Shown in pieces: positions 21,669-34,160 of a stretch of 64,000 nt of DNA (within the stretch, counting starts at the first letter, position 1; each line of letters starts with the position of its first letter). Source of the DNA: Phoronis australis (taxonomy: Eukaryota; Phoronida; Phoronidae); contig NMRA01000007.1 in assembly GCA_002633005.1 (NCBI GenBank), positions 1,741,550 through 1,805,549 of the forward strand, given 5' to 3'. The translations under genes and the position numbers were made by a program. Below the pieces are notes generated by a model, which saw only the letters and a program-made list of their open reading frames with translations, made no database searches and had not been told where the DNA came from.

Positions 21669-23414
21669 GTAAGTACCGCCATCTATTGGTTGGAACGAAT
21701 TCTAGTACGTTAGCGCATAATTTCACTCAAAGCCATACTTCGGTGAGTTTAAATTCCATAGAAAATCACTAAATCTATCAAATTGAAAATATAATACCCG
21801 GGTTCAGTGACACTGGTATAAACTTTTTTTTTTGGTAATCTCTTGAAATCGTCATGCGAAACGACCTAATCTACATGGATCACTGAGAATGCTTTCTAGC
21901 ACTTGTCAAGAGAAGACGTGGTTTGTGACATCATTTAACGATTCCAGAAAATTCAATAAAGGTGCACTGAAAATCCTTGAAACTAATAACCGGCTTCCCA
22001 GTTGAGAGAACAATTGTGTAACATTGGGCGTTATTAATATACAATGTATCACATACAAAACCATTGATCTGTCATCTCCCATTGTTCTTTGAGCTTGTAA
22101 TATATCTTTCTCACCATGTAATTAAGTTTATTATTTGGAAGTTGATATGTAGAAATCTCCTATATCAGTTTCATCCTACGTAAGTGACAAATGCGGAGAC
22201 AACGTGGGAGATATCCTGGAATGCCAAGAAAAGCTACAGTGACCTTGACCTTTTGGTGCATCATTAACTCACGGGAGCAGTGATATGTGCTTCTGACAAT
22301 TTTTGTAGAAGTGGATAAGATATTGAAAGTTTCTAAAGATGCCACCATTCTTTAATGTTGAATATTTCAAGCATAAAAGCCTCCTTACTTAGTAGGGAAC
22401 GAGTTAGGGTGAACCTTTATAGAAATTGGTGTATTTGTGCTTCAAAGTTTGATCATATTTAATGTGGCAATAAACTGGGGTTCAGAAGAAAAAATAACTT
22501 TTGAAAGTTTAGAAGATTTCCGCTATAAAGTTGGTCTCAATTAGATCGTTACTCAGATGAAAGTGATGTTTGGTCGTTTAAGCAACTGACATTTTTTTTG
22601 CTCCAGACCATCATGGAAGTGAAAATCTATGGTCTTCTTCAACCCTTTGTCGCTAGAACGCATGGAATTCCACTTAAATGTTATGAAAATATGTCTCAAG
22701 TAAACATTACCTAATTAGGCGAAACAATTACACGCCTGTGATTCAAACTTCAGTAATGTCCGTGTGCAAACATGATATTGTTTTAAAACAGATCGATATT
22801 TTCTTTAGATTAATTATGCATGAAGTTATTAGTAAGGCAATGAAAAAACCTTTAGAACTTCTCCATTTGTATTTATATAGCTATTCGATAAAGTTGTGGC
22901 CATAAAGTAGACTGGTTGGGAAAACCAATATGTTATCCTTAATGAGCAGAGCCAAGATGCTTTAATGCGTGAATTACATGTCATCCGAGAAGGATTTCGC
23001 GCTTGAAGATGCGTCTTATGATGCCCGGAAGTCAGAGGAACGCATGCTCGTCTATAACAAAAACGAGTGATAGGTTTTACCAACGCTTGAGAGTCAGTGG
23101 TACTGTCTCGGTTGTTTTGTATTGACATACTTTGATGACGATATAAACTACGTTGAACGTGCGCCAAATTGTGTTTCGAAAAGAAATAATTTCGTCAGAT
23201 ATCGGACGGACGACTCACGTATCCAGTCCTTGACAAACGAGATGATTGTTTTAATCAACGTCACGAAGACTTCATTTCATCGCTGGCAAAACGCGAGAGA
23301 TTAAGACCACACTGCGCTATGCTAGGGCATAGTTGGGTGGCTTAGGAGTAGGGATATCAATGTTATCGCAGTTGTGAAGAAATCAGTTTTGTCCTAGAAT
23401 AATAACAAGTCAAT

Positions 23415-23481
23415 ATGGTCGACCTATCGGGATATGTCATTCTTTTGGCACAGACAGGCGACGGGCAAACCAAGCTTTACG
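23415..23481 (+). CDS. Candidate alternative first exon (22 codons)
   Basis: An ATG after AAGTCAAT opens MVDLSGYVILLAQTGDGQTK, then LY, and ends in phase 1 at a GTAGGT donor. Phase 1 fits the acceptors at 28279, 41759 and 45744. Joining to 41759 or 45744 would give a shorter isoform without the extra PDZ; joining to 28279 would leave half a PDZ and is less sensible. There is no family recognition and the length is small, so this is tentative. Confidence 0.2.
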
Positions 23482-24222
23482 GTAGGTAAATTGAACCGCA
23501 CATTTCCTTCAATTCATACAGTTGGTACTTTAGCGAGTTTTGTAAACGTTATTGTTTTACGCTTTTAGAATTTAGCTGCTATGGGAGTTACTGACATGTC
23601 CACAAAGGTAGTTGGTAAGCTGAAACTTTAATTCAAAAATTTTTGTTTTTTTTTGTCATTTGGTGAAAAGTGCTCAAGTGAGAAGGCCTAAGTAAGAGTA
23701 CTTTGAATTCACATATAGGCCCACTGAGACGCTGCACTGTCACAGGCATCGGCATCTTTTCCCGTCTCGGCATCTTTCCCCGTTATGAGTTATAACTGTT
23801 TCAGTTTCACGCTTAACCGTCGCAGCAAAACATTTACTTCTAAAATTTTCTAAAATACTATTTTTTAGTCAGATTTCCAATGCGTTCTTTCTTATCAGGG
23901 TCCTGTGGGAAAACAATTTTGTTATACTAAATAGTTTTTATCCTGAATCAAAATATCTTACTACTAATAACGGTTGGTCCGCTATACTTAGAGATAATAT
24001 TGTGACGATCAAATTTCAAAAGTAAAGTCCTCCATCTTTGCATAACTGGCGAGAATTCACATCTAATAAAACCTGCCGTCCAATTAATCGTTGAACAAAC
24101 AATAGACACAAAATGTAAAACACGTATGACCTCATCAATCTCTGTCTGTGGTCTTTTATCAAAGTGAGCCACTGAGTTTCCCCTATCAAACTTAGACATG
24201 GTGTCACAGCCGGGCTGCGGTC

Positions 24223-24345
24223 CGTAGACGTAAGAATTTCGCTAGTAAGCTAGTGTGATCGGCAACTACGTTTGCACTGCTTGGCAATATCTCGCGAAAT
24301 CTTGCGTGATCTTGGTTTTTCGAGATTCTCTTCTGCGTAACGCAT
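24223..24345 (+). mobile_element. MITE-like element of family B
   Basis: Begins CGTAGACGTAAGAATTTCGC and ends near CTTCTGCGTAACGC, its diverged reverse complement. The interior has CTAGTGTGATC and ATCTCGCGAAATCTTGCGTG, matching 8440-8530 and 10505-10545. Non-coding. Confidence 0.45.
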
Positions 24346-26535
24346 CCTCGGACGTTATCTCACTAGATGTTGTTCTCGGCTGCAGTTACCCAGCGATGTA
24401 CAGAAAGATTGTTGTATGCTCAGCAGAATTTTTCCAACCGGGGGTTTGGGTCATGTTTGACTTTAAGCTTCGCTAGGTTCACTAACTGGTGATTAGGTAA
24501 TGTTTTAAAGGTGTCCCACGGAACAATTGCAATGATAAATTGGTTAGAAAACAGTTGTGTACAGACCCGCGCAGTAACATAACGTATACAAAGAATTTTT
24601 TTGTTTCTTTATAACGTTCGTGATAATAAAAAATTAGATCCTTTGAAAATCGAAATGAAATACACTGCTTAAGTAACAAGATCTCAAACTGAGGAGTGCG
24701 ATTGGCGTTCAATTCTTAATACCACTCAATGAAGTCTTAGTGTTTCAGGGAGACATTGTTTTTCAACAATTGTGAAAAACAGGCTGCTCTATTCAGAACA
24801 GTAATAAGTGTATTAATAACCTGTACTGATAACAAAAGAACAGTATTCGTTTCGAACAAGTTTGTAACACGAAATCTGTCGAAACGGTACCAGGTGCCAT
24901 TCAAGTGCTATATGCACTTTTGTTAATGAAATAACTACTGTGTTCGTGCGAAACACCGGTTACTAACACTTGTTCGTAACGAGGAAATACAGCTCAAAAT
25001 AGTGTCTGGGAATGAGAAAACAATAGGACGGTCCTGGATAGAAATCTCCTTTGTCTTGGATGTGGGAAAATGCGTTTTACATTGGCCTCGTTTTAGAAAT
25101 GTCTGCGCTGATTTTAGCAATGATGTAGGAATACATAGCATCCATACTTCTCAAGTTTATTCAACTTTCTGCCGTCGGAGTTGCATCCCACAGCACAACA
25201 GTAAAACTACGCTGACATTGGAAGGTTAAATACAGTTTATGCAGTCAAAAATGTAAAAAGCAAGGCACCAACAACTAACATGAGAAACTACAATGGTGCG
25301 AAAACGAGGCTAGGAAACTACTTGACAAAAGCTGCAGCATTGTTGGTAAATAACGTAAGGTTCAAATGTCGAGGTTCAATCCGGGTCCGTCCTATTGATT
25401 AGCAGGAGTAGGGAGAGGAAGATGGAGAGAGAGACGTGAAGACAGATGAAAATATACAAAAACATAATAAACAAAATTACAGCAAGAATGGTTCTAGGTG
25501 ATACCCGCAAAGTATAAAACAACTAAAATCAGAGGTCGTCAAAACAATTTAAAAATGAACACTATTGTGCCGTTTTATATAAATGTTTAATGTGTGGACA
25601 AAAGTTTGCTAAATTCAAGGGTTGTTGACAAGCAGCAAGTCCAAAAAGTTGTTGCTGGCTTTGCAACTATAAGACAAGTCAGTAACGTGAACAACACTAC
25701 CAACTCTCGTTATGCTATCTTCCGGGCAAGAACAACAACACCAGTTTCGATACCCTAAAGCCGAGTATCGGACCAGCAAACACCAAACCCACTGTGCAAA
25801 TCCCCTACTAGCTCCCCTAAACTCTACAAACGTGCCAATGATGCTTCCGCCTACCCGTAAAATTCCATATCCGGGACCAAATTCCAGATAACGTAACGAA
25901 CTATAGATCCGGGCAATATCCACGGATATAGTTTGATGACCACGTATGGGGTGATTTCGACGCGAGAAAGGAGTTTAGAGACTCGTGTATAACAAGGGTG
26001 GGATGTAGAAATCGTAGCTAGCGCTGCCATAGAATCGTTTCCACCCCTTGAGTTTGTTGATCCTCTAAGCATACGTGTACCTGTTTAGTGACCAGATTTG
26101 ACTAGTCTCGTGGCAGATTTCTGAACATCACTTGTCTACTCTATTGGTATGCATCACTAATGGGACGACATTTGTTCTCCTTTACGGGACAATCCTGCTG
26201 CTTACCTTAGTAGACTTTGGCTCATGTGATAGATTCAAGAAACAGAAAAAAAGAACACCTCCTTTATTGTGCTTGTACGTATATAGCTGTCTATATTGTT
26301 GTCAATGCAGACACAGTTAAAGCTGCTATAAACCTGCCTTGTGAAAATAAACTAGCCTTTAAATTAAAGTCATTGGTCGTTATAAAACTGGTCTTAACTT
26401 GTTTTTTTTCCGTCAGATTAAAGGTTATTTTTAGGTTTGGAGCCATTTTTATTAACTTAACTAATGGCTCAGATAACAAATGAGTTTTTGACCGAAGATA
26501 GTCATATAACATTTTTTTGTAGCGTAAGGGATACT

Positions 26536-26536
26536 N
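26536..26536. other. Single unresolved base (N)
   Basis: Unlike the Ns at 16509 and 62062, no long duplicated block flanks it. Only a short TGTAGCGTAAGG motif recurs about 155 bp to the right. Confidence 0.9.
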
Positions 26537-27359
26537 TCCGAAAATTTCAAATTTCAGTTGATCCATTCTTGTTGTTTTATTTACCGATTTATATTCTTCA
26601 TTTCACGAAACAATAGTATCCTTGGGAGGATCTGGATCGCCTTATTTAGTTTCAGATATATTTTCTACGTTATTTGTAGCGTAAGGATATTAAAATAGCC
26701 TGCCTTACCCAACAATGCACTTAACATTCCGCTGTAAAGTTGTGGACAATACAAATGTCTTAAATATTTTAACATCACTTTTGTGTGTCGGATCACAAGA
26801 TTACGTGTTATACAACATCTTAGTTTTTGTCACGTTTTTGGTATCGATTATCATCCGTTAGTCTGTTGAGTGAAAACTCTTTTTCCGTTGTTCCATGAAA
26901 TTCCCTTTTCCGAGGAGAGTACGTATTTGCGCATTAAGTTACAAGCCTCTTACGCATTTATCACAATCAATAACTTCAACTGAATAAAGTATATCTTCAG
27001 TTAATCAACTCGTTTGTTTGTTCATAACTTCGCCCAAAATTAATGTCCAATTAGTACTAAGAATCATGCGCAATGAAAATCAATTTAGCGTTCTAACTAA
27101 CTTTAAGAAAATAGCGCTGTTTTTAGTGCAATGTCTGTTAAATCTACTCGTTTTCAATGCTGTCGATGCTGAAATTATAAAAGGAATCAAGGTTTCTTCT
27201 AAAAGTTAGGTTTGGTCCCACAAACACTCAAATAAAACTAATCATCACGGAGCTCTAACACACTTAATCTACGGACTTTTTTCATTGTCTAACATCAAAA
27301 TATTTTAGACATTGTCTTCCTGTCTTTTTAGAAATGCAACATTATAGAGTTCGTGCTTG

Positions 27360-27446
27360 AATGTGAATTCATTATTCAGAATGTGAATGTATTATTCAGA
27401 ATGTGAATGTATTGTTCAGAATGTGAATGTATTGTTCAGAATGTGC
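27360..27446 (+). repeat. 20-bp minisatellite, about 4.3 copies
   Basis: Unit AATGTGAATGTATTGTTCAG; the copies differ at one to three positions. Confidence 0.95.
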
Positions 27447-27934
27447 AACATGAATAAAAGCGTCTTATTGTATCAGAACAAATATTGCTCGAAAAAAGTG
27501 TATTGCGGTAATCAATTTTTGTGGACAAACAGTTTACTAATCATGTGAATTGAGCCAATAAGGATGAGGGTGTCGAGGCTACTTTTGAATCACGGTGTGG
27601 AGATCATATTCCTAACAACGACGAATAAATCCTATGAGGTGGATATGTGTGGCTTCATTTCCTGGTATTTTTATTAAAATTGTTGTCCGTTTAGGCGGTT
27701 CATTGTAGAGTTTATTTGGACAGTTAATGAAGCAGTATATTTCGAATGTTTACTACCGCTCACGAAAAAATGATGAGTAATTAAGCAAGTTCTCTTTTAG
27801 TAGGTTTTTTAGGTAAAGATAGTGTAATTTTACCAATGAAAATTCTGCGTTTTACGTTTTCACTTTTCAACCAAAAGGGGAATTCGTTTTTAATACCTCG
27901 TCAGTATCATTATGATTTTACTGCCAAAATACAT

Positions 27935-28050
27935 GTTTGGTATCTTTGGGATTCACTTCTTGAAGTTATTAGACTTGTGTTTTGCGATTCTATTACAAAT
28001 CACCAATTTTCGCCATTGCACATAACTCGTTGCAATCAAGCCCGCTGAAT
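27935..28050 (+). repeat. Dispersed repeat family C, copy 2
   Basis: Shares TTGAAGTTATTAG, GATTCTATTACAAAT, and CAATTTTCGCC-TTG with 38090-38170 in the same order. Confidence 0.5.
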
Positions 28051-28278
28051 CTAACTGCTAGTGCGCTTAAAATATTCTGACATTTATCGAGAGGACTCCG
28101 CCAGAAGAGCGTTATATTGCGACTTCTGGGGTTCCAGGTAAGAACCCATGCTAAGGGTGGTTTCGAAAAAAGACTTTCTCGCCCATAGCGTTCCTTTTAT
28201 TCTTGATTTGTAGTCACCTATGTGGTCGATAGATGTCGCTTATATCCGGCTCTGAAACCACCTTTTGTTCACTTTCAG

Positions 28279-28388
28279 GCTCTCCAGCTGATCGAGCTGA
28301 TTTAGAAGTGGGCGATGAAATAGTCGAAGTGAATGGAAAAATAGTGGAAAATTCTACCCATGCAGAGATCATATCACACATTCATCAA
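28279..28388 (+). CDS. PALS1: PALS1 coding exon 3: second half of the N-terminal PDZ
   Basis: CTTTCAG acceptor, phase 1 in; CAA|GTAAGT donor, phase 0 out. Encodes residues 82-118: GSPADRADLEVGDEIVEVNG is the classic PDZ strand D/E core, followed by helix B beginning STHAEIISHIHQ. His109 falls at the first helix-B position, which in the PDZ family marks class I ligands (C-terminal Ser/Thr-x-hydrophobic). This is a prediction from the family rule. Confidence 0.88.
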
Positions 28389-29690
28389 GTAAGTGAGACT
28401 ACATTATTTTGTCCATTTAGACTGAGCTTGTCGTAAACTTGTGGTCCTAGCTTGCAAAAATACAATTTTGCATAATTATTCCCATTCGTGTCCCATATCC
28501 CAGAAATAGTGCTATCGTTGCAGTAGCTAGACGATGCGATGATTAACATTTTTTTCGTGAATGTGTAATCCGTTTTGAATTTTTTGTCATTGCCTCGGCA
28601 TTAGTTACTAAATTATCTTTAAAACTTACCCCCAATTAATATTTGCCTTTTTCAGCCGAATCGAAGCTTCCAGTTATTAAAAAACAGTGTTTTGCAATTT
28701 GTGTGTTGGAAATATCCTACAGAGAAGCTAGCGATTAGCTTACAAATATAAAACCATAAAATTGATTGCCGAATTAATCTAATCGAGATGGGTTAAGCTT
28801 AGGTGTTTGACGGTACAAAGGCGGCCATATTGAATATCTTACATAGTTCAACGATGAAGGCGATTGAGATCCTCCAAGCTGTTGCTGATTTTTGGTAGGC
28901 GAGGTTCTTATGATGACTTGAGTCACTATTCCGTGAACAAAATTTATTGGCCTTTGTGAATATCATGTGTTGTTGAGAATTTATACTCTGACTCATCGTC
29001 AGAACTTGTGGTTTTGATTATGAATTTCATTTCGGGGGAGTTGTCAACGACCCGAGTTCCGAGTTCGTCTGTTTTAGATGTTTACATCGATTTGAGAAAG
29101 ATCAAAATACTGTGTTGATTGGCGCTTTATGAGCAGATGTTGATAAGTTTATTTCCGTGAAAGTGAAGATTTCGGTACAGTCAATAGTTTTTGAAGGCCT
29201 CAATTCTTTTGGGAACTTGGTAGATCCTCATGTTTATAGCTGTGCCTGTGAGCTTAAAAGTCAGACCACCTGTTGTGAAGGTGGTAATAGCTGGTAATGG
29301 CTATATGATTGACTGTAGTCAACCGGAATAGAAAAAAGAAACAAGCTTACTGAAGCAAGCAAGTCAGTGAATGCCAATCAGCGCATTTATGTTCTTGATT
29401 TATACCACAATTATGTATCAATTAATCAAATTGGTCGGTGGTACGTCATAATCCATGTTATCAATCCTGTGTGCTGGAAGATTTTTTTGCAAATTTGGCT
29501 TAAACTTTCAAAGTCACTTCACTAGTGTACCTTTAGTTTGTAGTTGGATACCTTTGGAGACAGTTGGAGTATTTAAATCCTTCCAGCGTGAATAAATACT
29601 GTCTCAATCAATTTTTTTTTCAGAATAGTCGTTCATCAGCTGTTCAATATGCTCTAGGTTAAACAGAATAATACATAGGGAAAGTCACTT

Positions 29691-29830
29691 GTCTGGGCCC
29701 GCGATCTCTTGATTTTTGGCCCCATTCCTCTCGTTAAAATATTGAAAATCCCGTGAAATTCCCCGCGAGGCCCAAATATTCCCTTCAAGTGATTGAAAAT
29801 TCCCCGCGAGGCTCAAATCATTTGTAACTA
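29691..29830 (+). repeat. Dispersed repeat family D, copy 1
   Basis: Starts GGGCCCGCGATCTCTTGATTTTTGGCC and continues with several AAATTCCCC units. It matches 35452-35600 in order and orientation. Confidence 0.55.
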
Positions 29831-31299
29831 ACACTGGTGACAATTTGAAAGAGCGCAAAATGTTAGTGTTGACCTCCGGAGGCAGAACCTACAACATCTT
29901 GCAACAGGGTGGGTGTGTTATTGATGGTGATCTGTTTGTACAATTTTCCCCTCACCCCGAAAAATTCCCCTCTCATTGGCACAGACATCTTTCCCCACAG
30001 ATAAACGTGGACCCTACTTGTCTGCCATCCCCACTGAGAGGAGGCAGCTAAGACTGGTGACCTCTGTAGAATCAAATAAGCAGGTCCTTTGACAATAGGT
30101 AGACATGCTTATATGTTCTCAGATTAGGAGACACATTTAAAATCCTCTTTCAAAACATGTCAGTTATTTTTATTGGAGGTATATCTTATCATTGCATGGT
30201 AAGTCACGTGACTCAAAATCGAGAATGCCGGTCACTGCACCCCTGTGATATCAGGCTTAAACAAGAGTTGGCGGTGTGCTCTTCATGAAGCAAACGAAAA
30301 GTTGAGAATGACATCACGGGTCCGAATTTCAAGACCTGGTTGGCTAAACCTGCTCTTCATCAGTTCTGTTGACTCTCATGATTGAAGTTTGCACATGTGA
30401 TGTAATACTTTGAGGGTTACTTTGAGGTTGACAAAATACCCTGAATGGTAAAATTATAGTGTGATAACTAATCACTAATTTCATGCAAAAATAGTGATGA
30501 AAATAATCATTTTTCGACTGGGTGATTATCTGTCTGCAAATACTGGAAACTTATCTTAATGTTGTTTCATAACCTCTGCACAATACACCTTTAAGCTAAA
30601 GGTAAACTAGGATTTTGTTCATCTTGTTTTTGTTAGGAAATTCTCCAATTTTCACTCCACTGCTGCGTTTTGCGCTAAATAGGTGAAGTTGGTGTTCAGT
30701 GTACTCCACACAATCACACATGTGTTCATACATGGCGCTGCACCTTGTATGAAATGTTTTGCACCACCTTAGGAAATATTGAACCATTATTGAAAAGCAT
30801 GCTTCTAAAACTCTGAGCCATGTTTTGAAAACTACGAATTTTTTCTGCTTTTAAACCTAATTGTTCTTCGCAGTGGTACATTTTTTATTTAGCAATAAAA
30901 TAATAATAATAATAGTGCCCAGCACGTGAAAATAGTGTGTAACTATAGTTGTTTTCACGAAGCAACGGAAAGTAAGATGACTACGTGAGAGCATGACGTA
31001 CCTTGTTTTCGTCAAGGGACAACCCTGGTGCAATAAGCATTATTGCTGCCTATTGAGAAAATGAGGCTGCAGCCAGAACAGGGCCTGTTTTCTTTGAGGT
31101 GCCATAGGTGGTGGATCTTTTGCAGTTGTGGGGTAGTTCTGATGTTGTCTCATGATGCACTTGTGTTAGTTCTCATGTAGCAAAATATTTTGGTTTTAGT
31201 TTACACCTGGTTTAAACAGTTACTTATTTAATTTATTTAAAACTGCGTATTTCCGATCTGTGGTATTAAGCTGTAAAAAAACGAAAAATAGACATTTAA

Positions 31300-31430
31300 G
31301 CTCATCTGTCTTTCTTGCTGTGATAGGACTGCATTTCCATTACCAATAACAGCTTCGAAACCATCAGTAACTCAAGAAAATGTTTCAGAGTTTAAATTAG
31401 GGTTGGCCAACCCTAAAACTGCAAATTCAT
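31300..31430 (+). repeat. Dispersed repeat family A, copy 2
   Basis: Partner of 5135-5265: GATAGGACT, CGAAACCATC, GGGTTGGCCAACCCT in the same order and spacing. Confidence 0.6.
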
Positions 31431-32162
31431 AAATATAACAACAGTGTCATGTGAACTCCACAGAGGAGAGTTTAGCTATTTGCAGTCGACTGGGCTATGG
31501 TTGTAAACACGTGCAGGGAATGCACAAAAATTCAAAATCACTCCAAGTGAGACATTGCTACGAAGTACAACCTAAGATCAATATGATGGTACCAGCTTTT
31601 CTCTGAATGTATCCGGTCTGCAGAACTCTGTCCTGGCTTCTGTTGTGATGCAAGACTTGAACCAAAACTTTGTTCTTGTACTCGCTCTTCACTTAGTGAA
31701 GTAACTATGAGTATATGGCAGTCTAGTGAGAGTTGCTATAAATTTTATTGAGAAGAGCAGTAACCAGCAGTTATGTGTATGCGGTCGTATTCTCATACAT
31801 TTTGCATTCTTGCTCAATTTTCCGAAATAGTTGTGAGGAAAGTAATACCAAATTTCTGACGTAACTCTAAGTCGCTTTTCATAAAATTCATAGACCCTTG
31901 CTCTTCATTTTCTGTCTTGTCCATTCAACAATGCCTACATTATCTGACTGAATTTCTCCCGGATGCCATTTTTCCAGTGGTTTTGTCATTAGCTTTATCT
32001 TTATTGCCTGCCATTAACTTCATTTGAAACTGATGGCAACTGATATGACAACAGTTAATTTGTGGTCAGCATACTTAGTAAGTACTGATTCTGTTAATGT
32101 GTGTTATCATTCCCCAAGTAAGTTAGTTAACTTAGCTACTGATTTGTTTTGCAAATACCCTT

Positions 32163-32281
32163 GATCTGATAACTGTTTAGCCTTTTGACACATTTTCGTA
32201 GACTGATTTTCCTCAGAGAAGTGGATCTGATAAATGTTTAGGCTTGTGACACATTTTTATCTGACTTTCCTCAGAGAAGTG
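32163..32281 (+). repeat. Two-copy tandem duplication of ~60 bp
   Basis: Both units run from GATCTGATAA through TGACACATTTT to TTTCCTCAGAGAAGTG (61 and 58 bp) with several differences, so the duplication is not recent. Confidence 0.9.
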
Positions 32282-32526
32282 AAAATCCGGTGAAGTGTTT
32301 GGAGTTACGTTATGATTATTACGTAAATTACTGATAAAAGAATTAGGGGTGTAAGTTCTTCTTATGCCTGGAATTGTGATTGTTAGTGTTCGCTATCAGC
32401 GTCAAGGGTTTTTGCATGGTGTCACTGGGATTTTCCAATTTCTGTAAAGTTATAATCTCTTATGACTCGGCTGTAAGCTACCTTAATGGCAGTCTAGTTA
32501 TCGGTATGTTTTCTTTTACATTTTAG

Positions 32527-32584
32527 TCTATAAAATCTCGGACAATCTCGCTGCGTGTTAAGAGGAAAAGCTCCAGAAGAATTG
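32527..32584 (+). CDS. PALS1: PALS1 coding exon 4: last strand of the N-terminal PDZ
   Basis: CATTTTAG acceptor, phase 0 in; ATTG|GTGAGT donor, phase 1 out. Encodes SIKSRTISLRVKRKSSRRI. SRTISLRVKR is the final PDZ strand, followed by a basic tail. This short exon closes the domain begun at 21518. Its phase-1 end matches both the 41759 cassette and the 45744 exon, which ties the PDZ to the rest of PALS1 in one frame. Confidence 0.82.
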
Positions 32585-33259
32585 GTGAGTTTCTGAATTT
32601 TATTTTAACGGCAGCATTGTTCGTGGCTTGAGAAATAGGTGCTCATTAGTTTTTTGGGCCCATGACCAACAAACTTTACTCAATATTCGACTTGAAAATT
32701 GATCAATAAAGTTGTGCGAAATTGGAAAACTTGCTCAAACCATGACACGCGATCTGTGCTTTTATTAGTCTAGTCTCAAGTACAGTTTGATGTTCATGGA
32801 CCCAAGTTTATGAAAGATCTTGCATTTTACAAACTATGGTTACTTAAAAAGTCATAATTTTCTAAATGTGTTTGTTACTTATTTATAAAATTTCAAAACA
32901 CAGTGAATGCTACCCTGTTGCATTCTCCTCTCTTGTGGCTTTGCTTTTCCTCAGAGGATCTCTTGGTCACAGAGGTAGCTGATTGCTCATTAATACAATA
33001 CTTCATTAATGAGTCCTAAATATTCATAAGTCATCTCCTGACGTGATTACACCCAAAGAACTACGAAATTTGTCTGCTGGCAAACCTGAAGTTTTGTCAA
33101 ATCGTGCCATAAGCTGGTCCTCTCTCACCTTGTCCACTTCTGTGGAAAGTTCAAGTTCCATCTGACCAAAAGGCAGATCTGTCGTCTGATCTGCATTTAG
33201 CGTAATCTCAAAAAATTGTTTCTGTCAAAGCCCACCTGTCCCATTTGCCTACAAATCCA

Positions 33260-33307
33260 ATGTAGCTCCGGTAATTCTCGCATATGTAGCTCCGGTAATT
33301 CTCGACT
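33260..33307 (+). repeat. Short tandem duplication (2 x 24 bp)
   Basis: ATGTAGCTCCGGTAATTCTC occurs twice head to tail, separated by GCAT. Confidence 0.9.
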
Positions 33308-33544
33308 TAATTGCCCTAAAATAATTGCCAACGTTGCTATTTTCCATTTTGTGAAGGTTCATTAGTTACCTTGTTGCAAAATAATGGAAATTTTACCAAG
33401 TGTCATTTTGCAACATCTTCACAGTTCCAGCCATGCTAGCAACAGATGTAATGTTCTTTGTTACAACTGACCCGGGGGGGCTTTAAGTGGGAAATCTGCC
33501 TTCTATTTCAGACCTCACTGCCTTTTAAATATTTAAATTATCAT

Positions 33545-34160
33545 TTGCTGTAAGTCCATGCAATAGGAAGGGTGCCCTCTTCATACTTTCTTTACTTCTG
33601 GTGAGGCTGTGGGTTGCAACAATGCAGTGATTCATTAGACCAACATTAATCCATAAATATCCACTTATGAATGCTATGTATATTTTAAGTCCACCACAAC
33701 AGCAAGGGTGCCTTGTTCATGCTTCGTTTCTTTGCTTCTTGTCAGGCAATCTGCAGTTCAGTGATTCATTGTAACAATATTTGTTCTAATCCATTTTAAA
33801 GATTCACATATGATTGCTATATAAAGCCCACTGCAACAAGAAAGGTGCCCTGTTCACTCTTTGTTTCTTTGCTTCTGGTCAGGCAATGGGTTTCAATATC
33901 TCAGTGATTTGTTATAACGATATTTGTTATAATCCATAAAGATTCACATGTGAATGCTTAAATCCACAGCAGGAAGGGTGCTCTGTTCACACTTTTGTTT
34001 CTTTGCTTCTGGTCTGCAGTGGGTTTCAGTAATTCAGTGATTTTTTTAACAATATTTGTTCTAATCCATTAAAATTCACATGTGAATGGGTTAAGTCCAG
34101 TGCAACAGGAAGGGTGCCCTGTTCACATTTAGTTCGTTTACTTATGGTCAGGCAATGGAT
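33545..34160 (+). repeat. Degenerate tandem array, five ~135-bp units
   Basis: The landmark GGAAGGGTGCCCTGTTCA or a variant occurs near 33568, 33714, 33840, 33974 and 34109, so the period is 126-146 bp. Between landmarks the units share TTTCTTTGCTTCTGGTCAGGCA, ATTCAGTGATT and GATTCACATGTGAATG. Divergence between units is substantial, so this is an old array. Confidence 0.85.

Larger units (their letters stand above)
21669..28278 (+). other. PALS1: PALS1 intron 2 (6.6 kb)
   Basis: Intron dividing the N-terminal PDZ. Contains a family B repeat (24223-24345), a candidate alternative first exon (23415-23481), a single N at 26536, a 20-bp minisatellite (27360-27446) and a family C copy (27935-28050). 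Nothing else coding is supported. Confidence 0.65.
28389..32526 (+). other. PALS1: PALS1 intron 3 (4.1 kb)
   Basis: Repeat-bearing intron: family D copy at 29691-29830, family A copy at 31300-31430 and a 60-bp tandem duplication at 32163-32281. No additional exon recognised. Confidence 0.65.

Noticed and set aside
27360-27446. CRISPR-like regular repeats
   Set aside because: The 20-bp units are directly adjacent without spacers, in an animal genome; it is a minisatellite.
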